A DNA stretch of 16,607 bases from Candidatus Aminicenantota bacterium (GTDB lineage: Bacteria; Acidobacteriota; Aminicenantia; Aminicenantales; JAFGBC01): positions 1 to 16,607 of the forward strand of contig JAFGBC010000008.1 of NCBI GenBank assembly GCA_016933355.1. The letters are read 5' to 3'. Every line of letters starts with the position of its first letter. Positions within the stretch are counted from its first letter, which is position 1. The position numbers and the translations under genes were made by a program. The notes beneath the pieces were generated by a model. It did no database searches and was not told the origin of the DNA. It saw only the letters and a list, made by a program, of their open reading frames with translations. Shown piece by piece: positions 15,472-16,607 of the stretch.

Positions 15472-15927
15472 TCAGCGGCGCTTGGCCGTCTTCTCCTCGG
15501 GCTCGGTGATGAGGCCGACGACCTCGACGCCGGCGTTCTTGGCGATGTCGAGGATGTCGATGATGAACCCGTAGGGGATGTCCTGGTCTCCCTGGAGGAA
15601 GACGACCTTCTTCCGCTTGCCGTAGAAATGCTCGTTGAGCCGCTTCTCGAGGAGGTGGATGTTGACGACGGTGCCGCCGATGTGGATGAACTTGTCTTTG
15701 GTCACGGTCAGGGTCAGGCCCTCCTCGGCCGGGGCCGACTCGGACTCGGCCTGGGGGAGGTTGACGCCGATCCCCGACTGCATCATCGGGGCCGTGACCA
15801 TGAAGATGACGAGCAGGACGAGCATGACGTCGACGAAGGGCGTCACGTTGATCTCGGACAGGGAGGTTCCCGGAGCGCGCCGCCGCGACGCGCCGCCGCG
15901 GGACAGGGGCGCGCCGCTAAGGGCCAT
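15472..15927 (-). CDS. tolR: Tol-Pal system protein TolR (ExbD/TolR family)
   Basis: TolR anchors to the inner membrane and, with TolQ, forms the proton-driven motor. At 151 aa it is of normal length. After SLSEINVTPFVDVMLVLLVIF comes the single membrane helix with the essential Asp (D33), the proton-path residue corresponding to Asp23 in E. coli TolR. A periplasmic domain (about 65-150) follows, with FLQGDQDIPYGFIIDILDIAKNAGVEVVGLITEP typical of the family. The start lies 11 bases inside tolQ, and an 11-base gap precedes tolA. The basic, Arg-rich N-terminal tail fits the cytoplasmic side. Confidence 0.94.
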   Translation of the reverse strand: MALSGAPLSRGGASRRRAPGTSLSEINVTPFVDVMLVLLVIFMVTAPMMQSGIGVNLPQAESESAPAEEGLTLTVTKDKFIHIGGTVVNIHLLEKRLNEHFYGKRKKVVFLQGDQDIPYGFIIDILDIAKNAGVEVVGLITEPEEKTAKRR

Positions 15928-16579
15928 AGAGGCGCTCCGCGACGTTGAGGAATTCGAGGTGGAAGTCCTCCATCTCGGTGATGATGTCCTTGATCCGGTG
16001 GAGGAAGAAGTTGTAGGCGATGACGGCCGGGACGGCCGCGAACAGGCCGGCCGCGGTCGCGATCAGGGCCTCGGCGATGCCCGGGGCGACCGTGACCAGG
16101 CTGGCCGAGCGCAGGACGCCGATGCGCTGGAAGGCGTCCATGATCCCCCAGACCGTGCCGAACAGCCCGATGAAGGGCGTGACGCTCCCGGTCGTGGCCA
16201 AAAAGCTCATCATCCGCTCCATCTTGGCGATCTCGGCGTTGGAGACGCGCTGAAGGGCCCGTTCGATATTCTCCATCCGGTCGGCTTTGGGCGTCCCGGA
16301 CGGATTCCTCTTAGCGAGGAGGTTGACCTCCCGGAAGCCGGCCTCGAACATGGCCGCCAGCGGGCTGGCCTGGTACTTGCGGACGGCTTCGTTGACGTCG
16401 TCGAGGTTGCGGCTCTTGCGGAAGGCGGACAGGAACCGCTTCGACTGGGCCGAGGACTGGCGGAGCGTCCGCCGCTTGAAGAGGATGATGGCCCAGGAGA
16501 AGACCGAGAACAAGAGGAGCGAAAACAGGATGAGCTGGACGACGAAGCTCGCTTCGGCGATGAGTTTGAAGGCGTTCAT
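15917..16579 (-). CDS. tolQ: Tol-Pal system protein TolQ (MotA/TolQ/ExbB family)
   Basis: TolQ forms the pentameric proton channel around the TolR helices. The 220-aa protein has three membrane segments: about 10-33, then near residues 125-150 (TTGSVTPFIGLFGTVWGIMDAF) and 165-195 (IAEALIATAAGLFAAVPAVIAYNFF). The Pro, Gly and Thr residues in the last two match the MotA/TolQ/ExbB signature. A large cytoplasmic loop lies between helices 1 and 2, as expected. It is the first gene of this strand's block. Only 28 bases remain upstream in the window, with no clear Shine-Dalgarno, so its promoter and any upstream gene (often a thioesterase, ybgC) cannot be seen. Confidence 0.94.
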   Translation of the reverse strand: MNAFKLIAEASFVVQLILFSLLLFSVFSWAIILFKRRTLRQSSAQSKRFLSAFRKSRNLDDVNEAVRKYQASPLAAMFEAGFREVNLLAKRNPSGTPKADRMENIERALQRVSNAEIAKMERMMSFLATTGSVTPFIGLFGTVWGIMDAFQRIGVLRSASLVTVAPGIAEALIATAAGLFAAVPAVIAYNFFLHRIKDIITEMEDFHLEFLNVAERLYGP

Positions 16580-16607
16580 GTGCGTAAACCCAAGTCAACG
16601 TAGCACA

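Overview
The window comes from a GC-rich diderm bacterium. LPS export genes (an LptC/LptA-type protein and LptB), a complete Tol-Pal system with a lipobox-bearing Pal, and several signal peptides all imply an outer membrane. The phylum cannot be fixed from sequence alone. The mix of rpoN, long-form hpf, a short hprK, rapZ, a mannose-family EIIA, HPr and EI in one run recalls Desulfobacterota-like, Acidobacteriota or Aminicenantota genomes; this is a tentative inference. I see no mobile elements, tRNA, rRNA, CRISPR array or plasmid-type genes. This is core chromosomal DNA, and no gap between genes exceeds 300 bases.

Block 1 (about 1-10866, + strand) is a tightly packed run: recJ, an lptC/lptA-like fusion, lptB, rpoN, hpf, ptsN, hprK, rapZ, a mannose-family EIIA, ptsH (HPr) and ptsI (EI). 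Most junctions overlap (ATGA type) or are under 25 bases. The first half matches the lptC-lptA-lptB-rpoN-hpf-ptsN-rapZ order of enterobacteria. The second half matches the hprK-rapZ-EIIAMan-HPr order known from alphaproteobacteria, with EI added. No EIIB, EIIC or EIID is present, so the local PTS looks like a regulatory phosphorelay. EI phosphorylates HPr on His15, HPr feeds two EIIA proteins, and HprK can modify HPr on Ser46.

Block 2 (10867-16579, - strand) runs toward block 1: tolQ, tolR, tolA, tolB, pal, cpoB, ssb and a small mannose-6-phosphate-isomerase-type cupin. It encodes the energised inner-membrane motor (TolQR), the periplasm-spanning TolA, and the TolB/Pal/CpoB partners at the outer membrane and peptidoglycan. 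An ssb and a cupin ride at the 3' end. The two blocks meet stop-to-stop with no bases between them (TGATCA at 10864-10869).

The most useful non-coding signals are promoters lying in or at the 3' ends of upstream genes, visible as AT-rich patches: TTGACA-17-TAAGAT inside the lptCA 3' end before lptB-rpoN; an extended -10 at the rapZ 3' end before the EIIA-HPr-EI genes; TTGACA-17-TATAAA before pal; and TTTACA-18-TATAAT overlapping the pal stop, placed so that the cpoB mRNA would start at its own ATG. A G8 run near the hprK stop is a second point of interest, because a -1 slip there would fuse HprK in frame to RapZ. I find no wholly new system. The noteworthy points are the combined regulatory phosphorelay, the LptC-LptA-type fusion, the embedded promoters and the HprK/RapZ junction.
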